The notes under the pieces are model-generated. The model searched no databases. It was not told the DNA's origin and saw only the letters and a program-made list of their open reading frames with translations. Below are positions 27,167-36,146 of a stretch of DNA of 64,000 bases, piece by piece. The stretch lies in the NCBI RefSeq assembly GCF_001426545.1, contig NZ_LMEZ01000001.1, positions 967-64,966 of the forward strand. Direction: 5' to 3'. Position numbers and translations under genes: made by a program. Within the stretch, counting starts at the first letter, position 1. The number at the start of each line of letters is the position of its first letter. Source of the DNA: Mycobacterium sp. Root135. Lineage in GTDB: Bacteria > Actinomycetota > Actinomycetes > Mycobacteriales > Mycobacteriaceae.

Positions 27167-27484
27167 ATGTGGAGCAAACTTCTAGCGACAGCCGCCCTGC
27201 CGATGATGATTGGCCTCGCGGCGCAGGCGCATGCCACCCCGGCCAACACCCGCGACTTCCTCAAGCAGCTCGAACTCGACGGCATCACAGTCAGTGGTCA
27301 AACTGCAATCCGAGAGGGCTACGACATCTGTAGGTTCATGAAGCCACCGGACGGTGGAGCTCTATGGGACGCCGCTCTCAAAGTCAAGTCAGAGCAGCCG
27401 GATTGGACTATCGATCAAGCGCTGACATTCGCCAATAGGTCGACTCAGTTCATCTGCCCGAACAGAGAATCATTCCCTGACTAG
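27167..27484 (+). CDS. DUF732 secreted protein
   Basis: 105 residues. Signal peptide ends QAHATP. The mature part has DFLKQLELDGITVSGQTAIREGYDICRF in parts and ends QFICP, the DUF732 pattern. ATG 27167 has only a weak ribosome site. Likely the last member of the mce-linked small-protein group. Confidence 0.83.
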   Translation: MWSKLLATAALPMMIGLAAQAHATPANTRDFLKQLELDGITVSGQTAIREGYDICRFMKPPDGGALWDAALKVKSEQPDWTIDQALTFANRSTQFICPNRESFPD

Positions 27485-27996
27485 ACGATACTCGCGCCGC
27501 TTTCGCCTGAAAAGCGTGCGGGGGAGCGGTGGCGTCAAAGATGCTCCTACCCAAATTCACTCGGCTCTGGCGTGTTGCCATACGCCTCTGAATCAGCGAG
27601 CCCAGCCGGCGACACCTCAACCGTAAAGCTGGCATGAAATCGGAACGGTTGACGATGCCGACTGACGGCTGTTCCATTTCGACACACGATGACGTTCGCG
27701 TTCGATGTAAGACTAGGAGCAACGCCGCATCAGCGGTCGTTCGTCACCTCAAAGCTGCCAGCAGCGTCCCGATGTCGTCTGTGCTGCCCGACGCCGAAGT
27801 TCTCGAGCTTGCACGACCAAAGCGTGGAAGGGGCTCGCCGTGAGCGCGACGTTGGAGTCCGCGATCAGCGCTGACTGGACAGTGCCGGGCTCGCGGCCGC
27901 CGTTGGGGGTGGACGACCTTCCTCGCCCGATGTACGCACTGAGATAAAACTGCCTGCTACACAGTTACTTCAGTCCGCCTGTCAGGAGATCTGTAA
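27485..27996. other. Intergenic region upstream of ribBA
   Basis: About 510 bases. I see no FMN riboswitch core. A 35-codon ORF at 27840-27947 with a good ribosome site is listed separately; a 69-codon frame before it (27634-27843) overlaps its start as GTGA but has no family resemblance. Confidence 0.4.
27840..27947 (+). CDS. Possible small ORF (35 codons) upstream of ribBA
   Basis: GTG 27840 is preceded by GGAAGGGG at six bases and opens a 35-codon frame ending RPMYALR. It lies 49 bases before ribBA and overlaps the stop of a weak 69-codon frame. It could be a leader peptide or a chance frame. No homologue is known to me. Confidence 0.28.
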   Translation: MSATLESAISADWTVPGSRPPLGVDDLPRPMYALR

Positions 27997-29235
27997 ATGA
28001 ACGAGTTGCGGTTGACCTCCCCCGTCGAGGCTGCCGAGGCAATTGCGCGCGGTGAGATGGTCGTCGTCGTCGATGATCCCGATCGCGAAAACGAGGGCGA
28101 CTTGGTGATGGCTGCGGAGTTGGTGAGTGCCGAGTCGATCAACTTCATGGCCACACACGGTCGTGGACTGATCTGCATTCCGATGTTGCGGTCTCGGTTG
28201 ACCGAGCTCGAAATCTCGGCCATGGTCCAGAATTCCACCGACCCCAATGGAACTGCCTTCCACGTCAGTGTCGACGTGACGGTGGGGTCTACGACGGGAA
28301 TCTCCGCCACTGAACGCGCCAACACCATTCGCGCGTTGGCGTCTTCTACGAGTCGGCCCGGTGACTTCACTCAGCCTGGTCACGTCTTTCCGCTCGGCTA
28401 CGTCGATGGCGGCGTGCTTCGGCGCGCCGGTCACACCGAGGCGTCGGTCGATCTGGCGGTTATGGCAGGTTTGGCCCCCGCGGCCGTCATATGCGAAATC
28501 GCCGACACCGATGGTGAGATGGCGCGGATGCCAGCGCTGATCGAGTTCGCCGCACGGCATGGGCTGTTGATCACGACGATCAGTGACCTGGTCGAGTACC
28601 GACGCTCGCAGGAGCAGGTCGTGCAGCGTCTTTCCGAGGCAACGATGCCGATCGGCGATGCACTGTGGCAGATCCTCGGATACCGCGACGTCCAGGGCAA
28701 CGAGCACATGGCATTGGTCCTCGGTGACGTCCAATGCGAACCAAGCGTGCTGGTGAGAGTTCACTCCGAATGCCTGACCGGCGACGTCTTTGCCTCCAAG
28801 CGCTGCGACTGCGGTGCCCAGCTGGATCTGGCGCTAGAGATGATTGCCGCCGAAGGACGAGGGGTGGTGGTCTACCTGCGCGGCCACGAGGGGCGGGGCA
28901 TCGGTCTGGTGGAGAAGATACGGGCCTATCGCCTACAGGACGGTGGTCTGGATACCGTGGACGCCAATCTTCAACTCGGCCATCCCGCTGACGCGCGCGA
29001 CTATCGCGTTGGCGTGCAGATACTTTCGGACATCGGGGTGGGCGCGATGAGACTACTGACCAACAATCCCGCCAAGCGTCAAGCGATCGAAGCTCACGGA
29101 CTCGTCATCGACGAATACGTCCCTTTGGTGACGCGGCCAACCGCAGAGAACATTCACTATTTGCGCACGAAGCAGAATCGCATGGGACACCACCGGCTCA
29201 CCCGCGACCCGCTACCAGGCTCGTCGGTGGGCTAA
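27997..29235 (+). CDS. ribBA: Bifunctional 3,4-DHBP synthase/GTP cyclohydrolase II
   Basis: 412 residues. The N-terminal RibB half (about 1-205) has DDPDRENEGDLV, the acidic Mg-binding loop, and FHVSVDV. The C-terminal RibA half (about 210-400) has the zinc motif CLTGDVFASKRCDC (Cys-x10-Cys-x-Cys), GHEGRGIGL and the arginine-rich end. It makes both precursors of riboflavin. ATG 27997 follows CAGGAGATC. No other rib gene is near, so this may be a second ribBA copy serving the flavin-rich enzymes of this region; whether a ribBA exists elsewhere cannot be seen here. Confidence 0.93.
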   Translation: MNELRLTSPVEAAEAIARGEMVVVVDDPDRENEGDLVMAAELVSAESINFMATHGRGLICIPMLRSRLTELEISAMVQNSTDPNGTAFHVSVDVTVGSTTGISATERANTIRALASSTSRPGDFTQPGHVFPLGYVDGGVLRRAGHTEASVDLAVMAGLAPAAVICEIADTDGEMARMPALIEFAARHGLLITTISDLVEYRRSQEQVVQRLSEATMPIGDALWQILGYRDVQGNEHMALVLGDVQCEPSVLVRVHSECLTGDVFASKRCDCGAQLDLALEMIAAEGRGVVVYLRGHEGRGIGLVEKIRAYRLQDGGLDTVDANLQLGHPADARDYRVGVQILSDIGVGAMRLLTNNPAKRQAIEAHGLVIDEYVPLVTRPTAENIHYLRTKQNRMGHHRLTRDPLPGSSVG

Positions 29236-29625
29236 GACCTCCCGCCGTTCATGTCCATCCGGCGGTCGCTACGGGCCGTGATGATGCACACCGGTCCGCG
29301 ATGGAACTCGCCGTCGCGCACGGGAAACACGTCGTGATCCTCGCAGATGAAAGCAGGATGTCGTTAACAGCGAGCGAGAGACGCTGGCCATTGCAGCGCT
29401 GAGGGCGAGAAGGGGTTTTCGGCCAGCGACAGTTCTTTCTGAGAAGTGCCGTGTCTCCTCGGAACAAAGGCTGTCGATCTCGGTCTCTCGCAGGTTTCGA
29501 CACCGTAAAGTGACCGCGCCGAATCGGTTGCTGCCGAACGGTACTCGGTGGACGACCGGCACTACGCAATCCCGGATGTATTGCAGAAGGGCAAGCCATC
29601 CACAGCGAGGCGGTTGATGCCATCA
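29236..29625. other. Convergent intergenic region after ribBA
   Basis: About 390 bases. On the minus strand, a frame of about 38 codons next to the ribBA stop (ending at 29232) reads like protein (DVFPVRDGEFHRGPVC) but has no start. It could be the tail of a lost gene. Nothing else stands out. Confidence 0.35.
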
Positions 29626-29972
29626 CTAATGCCAGTTCCAGACGGACATGTCGCCGGCGGGGTAGTTCATGCAGACGTCGGTGGCCTTGGCGACGACGCC
29701 CTTGTTGTTGAAGAACACCTTGGCCCAGTTGCCCCAGTGCGTCGCCACGTTCTCGTAGGGCGGTTGCTCCGGTCGATCATGTACCGCTCGAAGTAGATTG
29801 GGCTGGTGTCGCGGGCGGCCTGCAGGTACTGCTCGGTGTTGCAGGTGGTGATGATCATCCGGTGGGGGATGGGGTAGTCGTCGGTGGCGTCGGCTGAGGC
29901 GATCCCGGAAGTGGACAGCGCGCTTGTCAGGGCCGCCGCGGCGACACCGAATCGAATTGCTTTGTGGCTCAT
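29626..29972 (-). pseudogene. Rv0455c-like secreted protein gene, frameshifted
   Basis: From ATG 29972 the frame encodes a signal peptide and a mature start matching M. tuberculosis Rv0455c as I recall it ([27 protein letters not shown] in parts, then YFERYMID). It loses homology near 29770. The matching C-terminus continues in another frame ([16 protein letters not shown], then [11 protein letters not shown]) to TAG at 29626-29628. The two parts together make about 115 codons, roughly 30 fewer than the family, so an internal deletion with frameshift is likely. Rv0455c is needed for siderophore export and lies near mmpS4-mmpL4. Here it ends an mmpS-mmpL operon, so the loss may affect export. 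Confidence 0.75.
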
Positions 29973-29996
29973 GGCTCTGTTCTGATCCTGTTCGAC

Positions 29997-30329
29997 TCAG
30001 TGCTGCGCCATGGCGGCGTGGGCGAGGATGGGGCGGTTGTCTGGGCAGTAGTAGTTCAGGGCGGCGTTGAGGAATTGCCAGTTCTGTTCGGTGGTGTTGT
30101 TGTGGTCGAGGTTGTCGCCGAGGAACGTGGCCGAGTCGAACGCGGTGTGGTCGACGTTGTCGTTCAGCCGTTTGCAGACCAGTTTGCCGATCCAGGCGTT
30201 GTAGTCCTTTTGCCCATAGATGCCGTAGGTGTGCAGTTCCTGGGAGAAGTCGGTGTCGGGGTCAGCAGCTGCGGGTGCAGCCAAAACGACTGCGGCACCG
30301 ATGATCAGGGCGGCGACGATGTACTTCAT
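29997..30329 (-). CDS. DUF732 secreted protein in the mmpSL operon
   Basis: 110 residues. Signal peptide ends AAADPD. The mature part has [29 protein letters not shown] in parts and [11 protein letters not shown], the DUF732 arrangement with two cysteines. ATG 30329 overlaps the mmpL stop as ATGA, so it is translated with the transporter and may be its accessory protein. Confidence 0.85.
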   Translation of the reverse strand: MKYIVAALIIGAAVVLAAPAAADPDTDFSQELHTYGIYGQKDYNAWIGKLVCKRLNDNVDHTAFDSATFLGDNLDHNNTTEQNWQFLNAALNYYCPDNRPILAHAAMAQH

Positions 30330-33193
30330 GACAGCGACTCCTCAGGCTCCTCGCGGTTCGGGACCGGCCAGGCAGAGGACACCGGACGTTGACGCACCGG
30401 TACCGGCCACCAAAACCATTTGCCCAGCAGCGCGGCGATCGACGGCGTGATGAACGACCGCACGATCAGTGTGTCGAACAGCAGACCAAGAGCGATGGTC
30501 GTGCCGATTTGCCCCAAGATCACCAGGTCACTGAAGATGAACGCCCCCATCGTGGCCGCGAACACCAGTCCGGCGGCGGTGACCACGCGGCCGGTACCCG
30601 CCATCGACCGGATGATGCCGGTGTTGAGGCCTGCGCGGATCTCCTCCTTGAACCGTGAGACCAGTAGCAGGTTGTAGTCCGCGCCCACGGCCAGCAGTAG
30701 GACGACGGCCAGCGGTATCACCACCCAGAACAGGCGGATCCCGAAGATGTATTGCCACACCAGGACAGCCAGTCCGACCGACGCCCCCAAGGACAGTGCG
30801 ACGGTGCCGACGATGACGAGTGCGGCGACGATGCTGCGGGTCGCAAACATCATGATCAGCAGGATCAGAGCTATTGCGGCTACTGCGGAGATCAGGAGGT
30901 CGTACGTCATCCCCTCCTGGAGGTCCTTGTTGGTGGAGCCGAGTCCGGCGACGTAGATCTTGGCGTCGGACATCGGGGTCGCCTTGAGTGCATCGAAGAC
31001 CGCGTTCTTCATGGCGTCGATATGCGGGATCGCTTGGGGATCTGCCGGATTGCCCTGGTGGGTCACGATGAACCTGGCGGCCTTGCCGTCGGGGGAAAGG
31101 AACAACTTGAGTCCGCGCTTGAAGTCGGCGTTGTCGAAGGCTTCCGGGGGGAGGTAGAACGAGTCGTCGTTCTTGGCGTCGTCAAATGCCTGACCCATCG
31201 CGGTGGCGTTCTTGAGCGCCTCTTCGCTCTGGGCATTGGTGCCGCCGGCGGTCGCATAGTTCGTCAGGGTGAGATCGCGGTTGCGTTCCTGAATGGCGAT
31301 CTGTGGTGGCAACAGGGCAACCAATTGCGGTTGCAATGCGTCGAGCTTGTCAAGGCTTGCGGTGATGTTGGTGAACTTGTCGGACAGCTCGGAGATTCCG
31401 TCCACTGAGTCGAAGACCGACCGGAAAGCCTGGCACATCGGGATGTCGAAACAGTGCGGCTCCCAGTAGAAGTAGTTGCGCAGCGGTCGGAATGCGTCGT
31501 CGAAGTCGGCCAGCTTGTCGCGCAGACTGTTCACCGTGGCGACGGTGTCGTGGAAGGCCTCGGTCTGCTCGTGGGTGGCCTCGGCGCTCTGCTGCTGCAG
31601 CGCAAGTTGCTTGTTGAGCACGTTGATCGTGTTGTCGATCTCCTGGGCCTGCGTGAGCATGTCGTCGGCGCGGTCCTTCTGGTAGCCGAGATTCATGATT
31701 TGGCTCGCGCTTGTCGCGCTGATTTGGAACGGAATGGACGTGTGCGTGATCGGTGTGCCGAGTGGTCGCGTAATCGACTGCACCAGAGCAACACCGGGCG
31801 TATGCAGCACCGCTTTGGCGGCGCGCTCCAGAATCAGCATGTCTGCCGGGTTGCGCATGTCGTGATCGGTTTCGATCATCAGCAGTTCGGGGTTGATCCG
31901 AGCCTGGCTGAAATGCCTTTCGGCGGCCTGCATCCCGACGACACCGGGTGCGTCCCCCGGCATGTAGGGCCGGTTGTCGAAGCTGGTCTCGTAGCCGGGC
32001 AGGGCGAGCGTACCGATCAAGGCGATCCCACACGTCAGCACCAGGATCGGTCCGGGCCAGCGCACGATGGCGGTGCCGATCCGACGCCAGCCCCTGGCGC
32101 GCAGCTTGCCCTTGGGTTCCATCAGCCCAAAGCGGCTGGCGGTCAACAACACTGCTGGGCCTAGCGTCAGCGCGGCGGCCAGCGTGACGACGACACCGAT
32201 GGCGGCGGGGATGCCGAGGGTCTGGAAGTAGGGCAGTCGCGTGAATGCCATGCACGCGACCGCGCCGGCGATGGTCAGCCCTGACCCGACCATGACGTGG
32301 ACGGTGCCGCGCCACATGTCGTAATAGGCCGGGATCCTTTCCAGCCCGTTGCTGCGAGCCTCCTGGTACCGGCCGACGACGAAGATGGCGTAGTCGGTCC
32401 CCGCGGCGATGGCAAGCAGCGTCAGAATGTTGGTCGCGTAGGTGGACAGGCCGATGAGTCCGGAGTGGGCGAGCATCGCGACGACACCACGGGCGGCGGC
32501 GAGTTCGATGGCGACGGTCACCAAGACAATGAGCATGGTGATCAGGGAGCGGTAGACGAACAGCAGCATGATCGCGATGACCAGGAAGGTGATCGCGGTG
32601 ACCTCGTTGGTACCCGCGCTGCCCACCTCGAAGTTGTCGGTCTGAAGCGGTGCCGCACCGGTCACGTAGGCCTTGATGCCGGGAGGGGGAGGTGTGTCGG
32701 CGACGATTTTGCGCACGGCGTCTACGGATTCGTTTGACTGGGCTTCGCCCTGGTTCCCGCGTAGATAGACCTGGGTCAGGGCGGCCTTGCCGTCCTTGCT
32801 TTGCGAGCCGCCGGCGGTGAGTGGGTCGCCCCAAAAATCCTGGACGTGCTCGATGTGTTCGGGGTCCTTCTTGAGCTTCGCCACCAGGCTGTCGTAGAAC
32901 TCGTGCGCCTGCTGGCCCAGGGGCTGGTCGCCCTCGATCACGACCATCGCTGCGCTGTCGGAGTCGAATTCACCGAAGACTTGGCCGATATGGCGCATGG
33001 CGAGAATGCTCGGCGCGTCCGCGGCGTTTAGACCGACCGAGCGCTCGGCGCCGACGACCTCGAGTTGGGGCACGAGGGTGTTGGACAACGCTGCGATGAC
33101 AATCCACAGGAGCATGATCGGCACCGACAAGGTGCGGATGAGCCGGGCCGGCAGTGGGGCTTTGACGTGCGTGTCGACCTGGTGTCGACTCAT
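30326..33193 (-). CDS. MmpL-family RND transporter
   Basis: 955 residues from ATG 33193, which overlaps the mmpS stop as ATGA; a longer start at 33280 would run into mmpS. Twelve membrane segments arranged as 1+5 and 1+5 around two periplasmic loops. Proton-relay motifs are visible: GTDYAIFVVGRYQEAR in the first half and GADYNLLLVSRFKEE in the second. The second loop is long with coiled-coil-like Gln/Glu-rich stretches, typical of MmpL4/5 types. MmpS/MmpL pairs export siderophores, lipids or drugs. The Rv0455c-like remnant downstream favours an MmpL4-type relation. Confidence 0.92.
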   Translation of the reverse strand: MSRHQVDTHVKAPLPARLIRTLSVPIMLLWIVIAALSNTLVPQLEVVGAERSVGLNAADAPSILAMRHIGQVFGEFDSDSAAMVVIEGDQPLGQQAHEFYDSLVAKLKKDPEHIEHVQDFWGDPLTAGGSQSKDGKAALTQVYLRGNQGEAQSNESVDAVRKIVADTPPPPGIKAYVTGAAPLQTDNFEVGSAGTNEVTAITFLVIAIMLLFVYRSLITMLIVLVTVAIELAAARGVVAMLAHSGLIGLSTYATNILTLLAIAAGTDYAIFVVGRYQEARSNGLERIPAYYDMWRGTVHVMVGSGLTIAGAVACMAFTRLPYFQTLGIPAAIGVVVTLAAALTLGPAVLLTASRFGLMEPKGKLRARGWRRIGTAIVRWPGPILVLTCGIALIGTLALPGYETSFDNRPYMPGDAPGVVGMQAAERHFSQARINPELLMIETDHDMRNPADMLILERAAKAVLHTPGVALVQSITRPLGTPITHTSIPFQISATSASQIMNLGYQKDRADDMLTQAQEIDNTINVLNKQLALQQQSAEATHEQTEAFHDTVATVNSLRDKLADFDDAFRPLRNYFYWEPHCFDIPMCQAFRSVFDSVDGISELSDKFTNITASLDKLDALQPQLVALLPPQIAIQERNRDLTLTNYATAGGTNAQSEEALKNATAMGQAFDDAKNDDSFYLPPEAFDNADFKRGLKLFLSPDGKAARFIVTHQGNPADPQAIPHIDAMKNAVFDALKATPMSDAKIYVAGLGSTNKDLQEGMTYDLLISAVAAIALILLIMMFATRSIVAALVIVGTVALSLGASVGLAVLVWQYIFGIRLFWVVIPLAVVLLLAVGADYNLLLVSRFKEEIRAGLNTGIIRSMAGTGRVVTAAGLVFAATMGAFIFSDLVILGQIGTTIALGLLFDTLIVRSFITPSIAALLGKWFWWPVPVRQRPVSSAWPVPNREEPEESLS

Positions 33194-33630
33194 GCCGTCT
33201 TGTCCAAGCATGCGATGTATCCGTTCACGTTGTCGGAAGACCTTTCGTCTTTGACGATCCCGTTGACGGTGATGCGGCACCTGATGGTGTCGCCGTCGCC
33301 TTGGGCCCGTAGGTCGGCGTAGAGCGTTGGGTCGTCAGTGGTCAGCGTCTGCGTCCAGGGCAGCGGGACGTCGGCGACGCGCTGCGGCTGGGCATGGACG
33401 TCCAAGTAGTTGATGGTCGCGACGGACCCGGGCGAGCCGAACACCTCGAACAGAACTTTCTTGGGGTTGAAGCCGGTGTTCTCCAGAGCTTCGGAGCCGG
33501 GTCGCGAGAGCTCGTTGTCGGAGCCGAAGACACCGTGCAACCGGTAGACGGCGACCGTCGTCAGAGCAACGACGACCGCGAGGACGACTGACATCCAGAG
33601 GCGACTAAGACCGCGCAACACACGACTCAA
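33190..33630 (-). CDS. MmpS-family transport accessory protein
   Basis: 146 residues from TTG 33630. One N-terminal membrane segment (WMSVVLAVVVALTTVAVY), then the MmpS beta-sandwich: VLFEVFGSPGSVATINYLD, DVPLPWTQTL, CRITVNGIVKDERSS. It works with MmpL as adaptor. A TTG start has only a weak ribosome site; GTG four codons in is possible. Divergent from the TetR gene. Confidence 0.9.
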   Translation of the reverse strand: MSRVLRGLSRLWMSVVLAVVVALTTVAVYRLHGVFGSDNELSRPGSEALENTGFNPKKVLFEVFGSPGSVATINYLDVHAQPQRVADVPLPWTQTLTTDDPTLYADLRAQGDGDTIRCRITVNGIVKDERSSDNVNGYIACLDKTA

Positions 33631-33733
33631 CGTTCGACCACTTTCGGTTGTCTCCGATGTTGACGGTGCGCTCGGAGAGGCTCGCCGCCCGACGCCCTCC
33701 CCGCCACGATGTGGAGAGTCGAGCCAAGCGAGT

Positions 33734-33759
33734 AGAACGTATCAGTTCTAGAATGGAAC
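33734..33759. promoter_or_regulatory. Probable TetR operator between mmpS and tetR
   Basis: AGAAC-N6-GTTCT (perfect) is followed five bases later by GGAAC, giving overlapping palindromes that share the central GTTCT. It lies in the divergent spacer and is the best operator candidate for the adjacent TetR. Confidence 0.6.
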
Positions 33760-33805
33760 CTCAACGCTCCACTATGAGGGCATGCTCACACTTATGCTGT
33801 GTTCG

Positions 33806-34372
33806 ATGAACACGCCGTCCCACACGCTGTCCCACGTTCAGGCCCGCACCCGCAGTGCGATCATCGAAGCGACCGTCTCGGTACTGGCAACGAACCGGAC
33901 TGCAACGTTGCCGGTAATCGCTGAGGCCGCAGGTGTCGGCCGTACGACGGTGCACCGGTACTTCCCCGACCGCGATCACCTCATCCGAGAAGTCACGGTC
34001 GACTGCATTGCCGTGGTTCGTGAGCTTGGCGTTCGCGCAGACACCGCCCACGGCACCCCGGTCGATGCATTGCATCGCCTGCTCGCGGCGTTCTTGTCCG
34101 AGAGTGACCGGATCGTGTTCCTTTTCAAGGACCCGGCGGTGTTGCAAAACGTTCCGCCGGATGAGCAACCCGACGACGACTTCGTCATGGAACTCATCCG
34201 GCGAGGTCAGGACGAGGGCGTCCTCGCGTCCGATCTGAATGCAGGGTGGATACAGCACGCGCTCCTTGCGCTCGTATTGCAAGGGTGCGAAGACGTGAGC
34301 ACCGGTGAGCTCCCCGCTCACACCGCGGTCACCACGATCCTGCGAACATTCCTTCGAGGGGCGTCGGCATAG
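33806..34372 (+). CDS. TetR family regulator, divergent from mmpSL
   Basis: About 188 residues from ATG 33806; ATGs at 33782 and 33794 are also in frame and no start has a strong ribosome site. The HTH is ARTRSAIIEATVSVL, LPVIAEAAGVGRTTVHRYFPDRDHL in parts. The C-terminal part is of the type common in efflux-linked TetRs. Position and the operator at 33734 point to repression of mmpS-mmpL and itself. Confidence 0.85.
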   Translation: MNTPSHTLSHVQARTRSAIIEATVSVLATNRTATLPVIAEAAGVGRTTVHRYFPDRDHLIREVTVDCIAVVRELGVRADTAHGTPVDALHRLLAAFLSESDRIVFLFKDPAVLQNVPPDEQPDDDFVMELIRRGQDEGVLASDLNAGWIQHALLALVLQGCEDVSTGELPAHTAVTTILRTFLRGASA

Positions 34373-34380
34373 GAGACACC

Positions 34381-34590
34381 ATGCCGGCGATCCGAAACGG
34401 TCCTGGAGAAGGGCCGACGGTGAGCCAGAGACGACTTGGGGGAGCGCTGCGATACGTGGGCGGTGTCAGAGACATCGTGATGGGGCTGGCGACCTGTGGT
34501 TTGGAGCTGCCGGGAACGCTCACACGTGTTGGCAGACAGAGGCTTTCGGCGAATGCGAAGGCTGCGGCCACTGGTCGCGGGCCGAAGTAA
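34381..34590 (+). CDS. Possible small protein or gene remnant after tetR
   Basis: A 69-codon frame whose ATG 34381 is preceded by GGAGACACC, just after the tetR stop. The segment GGALRYVGGVRDIVMGLAT looks like part of a small membrane protein (DUF4267-like by eye), but the rest does not continue the fold. It may be a truncated gene. No function assigned. Confidence 0.35.
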   Translation: MPAIRNGPGEGPTVSQRRLGGALRYVGGVRDIVMGLATCGLELPGTLTRVGRQRLSANAKAAATGRGPK

Positions 34591-34816
34591 GTGTCCACAG
34601 CGCGACCAGCTCGGCGGTGATCATGGTGCACGGCCGAGGATCTCTCCGATGACGCCGTGGTCGCCGCAATGGCGCGCAATTCGTAACCAAGGAGTTCGCC
34701 GATCCGCTGCGCCCGCCCGAGGGGACCATGGTCGTCACGTCCTCTAGAACGCTCAACCCGCCGTCATGAGCCGCAGAGTCGCCGCTGTAGGTGCCGCCGG
34801 CTGGCGTCGTGCTCCG

Positions 34817-35479
34817 TTAGCTCGTCGAACGACTTTCGGCCTCGCGACGTCTGTTGAGGGCGGCGTAGGAATTGCGGAGATGGCCGTCCATGAGGATGCG
34901 GGCACGCTCGGGTTCGTGGTGTTCGATGGCGTCAAGGATCATGCGATGGTCGTCGAGGCTCCGCTCGAGTTGACGGTCGTCGTAGAACTGGAATGAGCCC
35001 ATCATCATTGGCGCCAGAGCAAGGTCTTTTGCGATTGCGTAAAGCCTTGGAGCAGAAGCAGTTTGAAGAATCAGCAGATGGAATTCGTGGTTCAGTTCAG
35101 AAATGTGCGTCCGGTAACCGTCTGGGCGGTCCCGGTTGAGTTGCAGCATCCGTGCATTGAGTTCGGTGAGGGCGTCCAGCTGATCCGTGGTGCGCTTCGT
35201 CGCCGCCAGACGGGCGCCTTGTCCTTCAAGCAGCGCCCGGATCTCCATGATCTCCGCCGCGTCTTTCGTTGTCCATTCGGCGACGAAGGCACCTCGATGA
35301 GGTTCGAGCACCACGAGACCCTCCGCGGATAGTTCGCGGAGGGCCTTGCGGATCGGACTGCGACTCAGGTCGTATTCGTCGGCGAGGTCGGTTTCGGTCA
35401 GGTGGCTTCCTGGCGGGATGCGACCGCTGGTGATGCGTTCGCGGAGGTCGGCCAGGATGCTTTCGCGGCGAGGTGCCAT
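34817..35479 (-). CDS. GntR family regulator, FCD subgroup
   Basis: 220 residues from ATG 35479, with GGAAGGGG just upstream; earlier in-frame starts (35503, 35563) have no ribosome site. The winged HTH is ILADLRERITSGRIPPGSHL, then SRSPIRKALRELSAEGLV. The FCD ligand domain has the metal-type set: Asp/His in ELNHEFH, and His in DDHRMILDAIEHHEPERA. It follows the dehydrogenase-MFS-RraA operon by about 37 bases and likely regulates it. Confidence 0.88.
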   Translation of the reverse strand: MAPRRESILADLRERITSGRIPPGSHLTETDLADEYDLSRSPIRKALRELSAEGLVVLEPHRGAFVAEWTTKDAAEIMEIRALLEGQGARLAATKRTTDQLDALTELNARMLQLNRDRPDGYRTHISELNHEFHLLILQTASAPRLYAIAKDLALAPMMMGSFQFYDDRQLERSLDDHRMILDAIEHHEPERARILMDGHLRNSYAALNRRREAESRSTS

Positions 35480-35516
35480 GTCCCCTTCCTGGGCCGGTGC
35501 CATGTCGCCAGCGACC

Positions 35517-36146
35517 TTACCGGTCGGGGTGGGGCAGTCCGAGCAGGTCGAGGGTAGATGCACCGGCCAGGATGCGGGCCCGCATGTCGTCTTCCTTGTC
35601 CTGCCGACCCGCGGCAGACGTCAGTGCGGCATCCACGTCGCTGGGGTGGACGCGCACCAGGCCGTCCGCATCGCCGACGAGAATGTCTCCGGGTTTGACG
35701 AGCACGCCGCCGACGGTGACGGGGACGTTGACCTTGCCGGGCTGGACCTTGCTGGTCTTGCGGATGCACACCCCTCGGGTGAAGACGGCGAACCCGGATT
35801 CGATGATCTGCTGGCTGTCGCGGACGGCACCGTCGATGACGAGTCCGGCCAGACCGCGTTGCTGCGCGGCCAAGGTGAGGACGTCGCCCCACGGGCCGGC
35901 ATCGGTGTAGCCCTTGGCGTCGACGACGAGGATGTCACCGGGCCCGGCTTCCAGCAGCGCCACGTGGACGTACCAGTTGTCGGCCGGCTCCAGTGCCACG
36001 GTGACGGCGGTTCCTGCGATCTTGGTGCGAGGATCCAGCGGTTTGAGCACAGGGTCGAGCGCGTCACGTTGTCCGTTGGCTTCGTAGACGGTGGCCGCGC
36101 CGAGTTCGGCGAGACGGGCGATCGGCGTGGCTTGAGTGGTGGTCAT
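35517..36146 (-). CDS. RraA-family aldolase (HMG/CHA type)
   Basis: 209 residues from ATG 36146, overlapping the MFS stop. It has the RraA/HMG-aldolase core: ALLEAGPGDILVVDAKGY, GDVLTLAAQQRGLAGLVIDGAVRD (the Arg-Asp pair that binds substrate and metal), and PVTVGGVLVKPGDIL. Enzyme members cleave 4-hydroxy-4-methyl-2-oxoglutarate or 4-carboxy-4-hydroxy-2-oxoadipate to pyruvate/oxaloacetate; others bind RNase E. A catabolic operon context favours the aldolase role. Confidence 0.85.
   Translation of the reverse strand: MTTTQATPIARLAELGAATVYEANGQRDALDPVLKPLDPRTKIAGTAVTVALEPADNWYVHVALLEAGPGDILVVDAKGYTDAGPWGDVLTLAAQQRGLAGLVIDGAVRDSQQIIESGFAVFTRGVCIRKTSKVQPGKVNVPVTVGGVLVKPGDILVGDADGLVRVHPSDVDAALTSAAGRQDKEDDMRARILAGASTLDLLGLPHPDR

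Noticed and set aside
27485..27996. FMN riboswitch in front of ribBA
   Set aside because: I could not find the conserved core of the RFN element; a covariance search would decide.
30326..33280. Long open frames antisense or out of frame to mmpL, such as 31350-32834 (494 codons)
   Set aside because: Arg/Gly/Pro-rich translations typical of GC-rich shadow frames; the mmpL frame has clear RND motifs and membrane segments.
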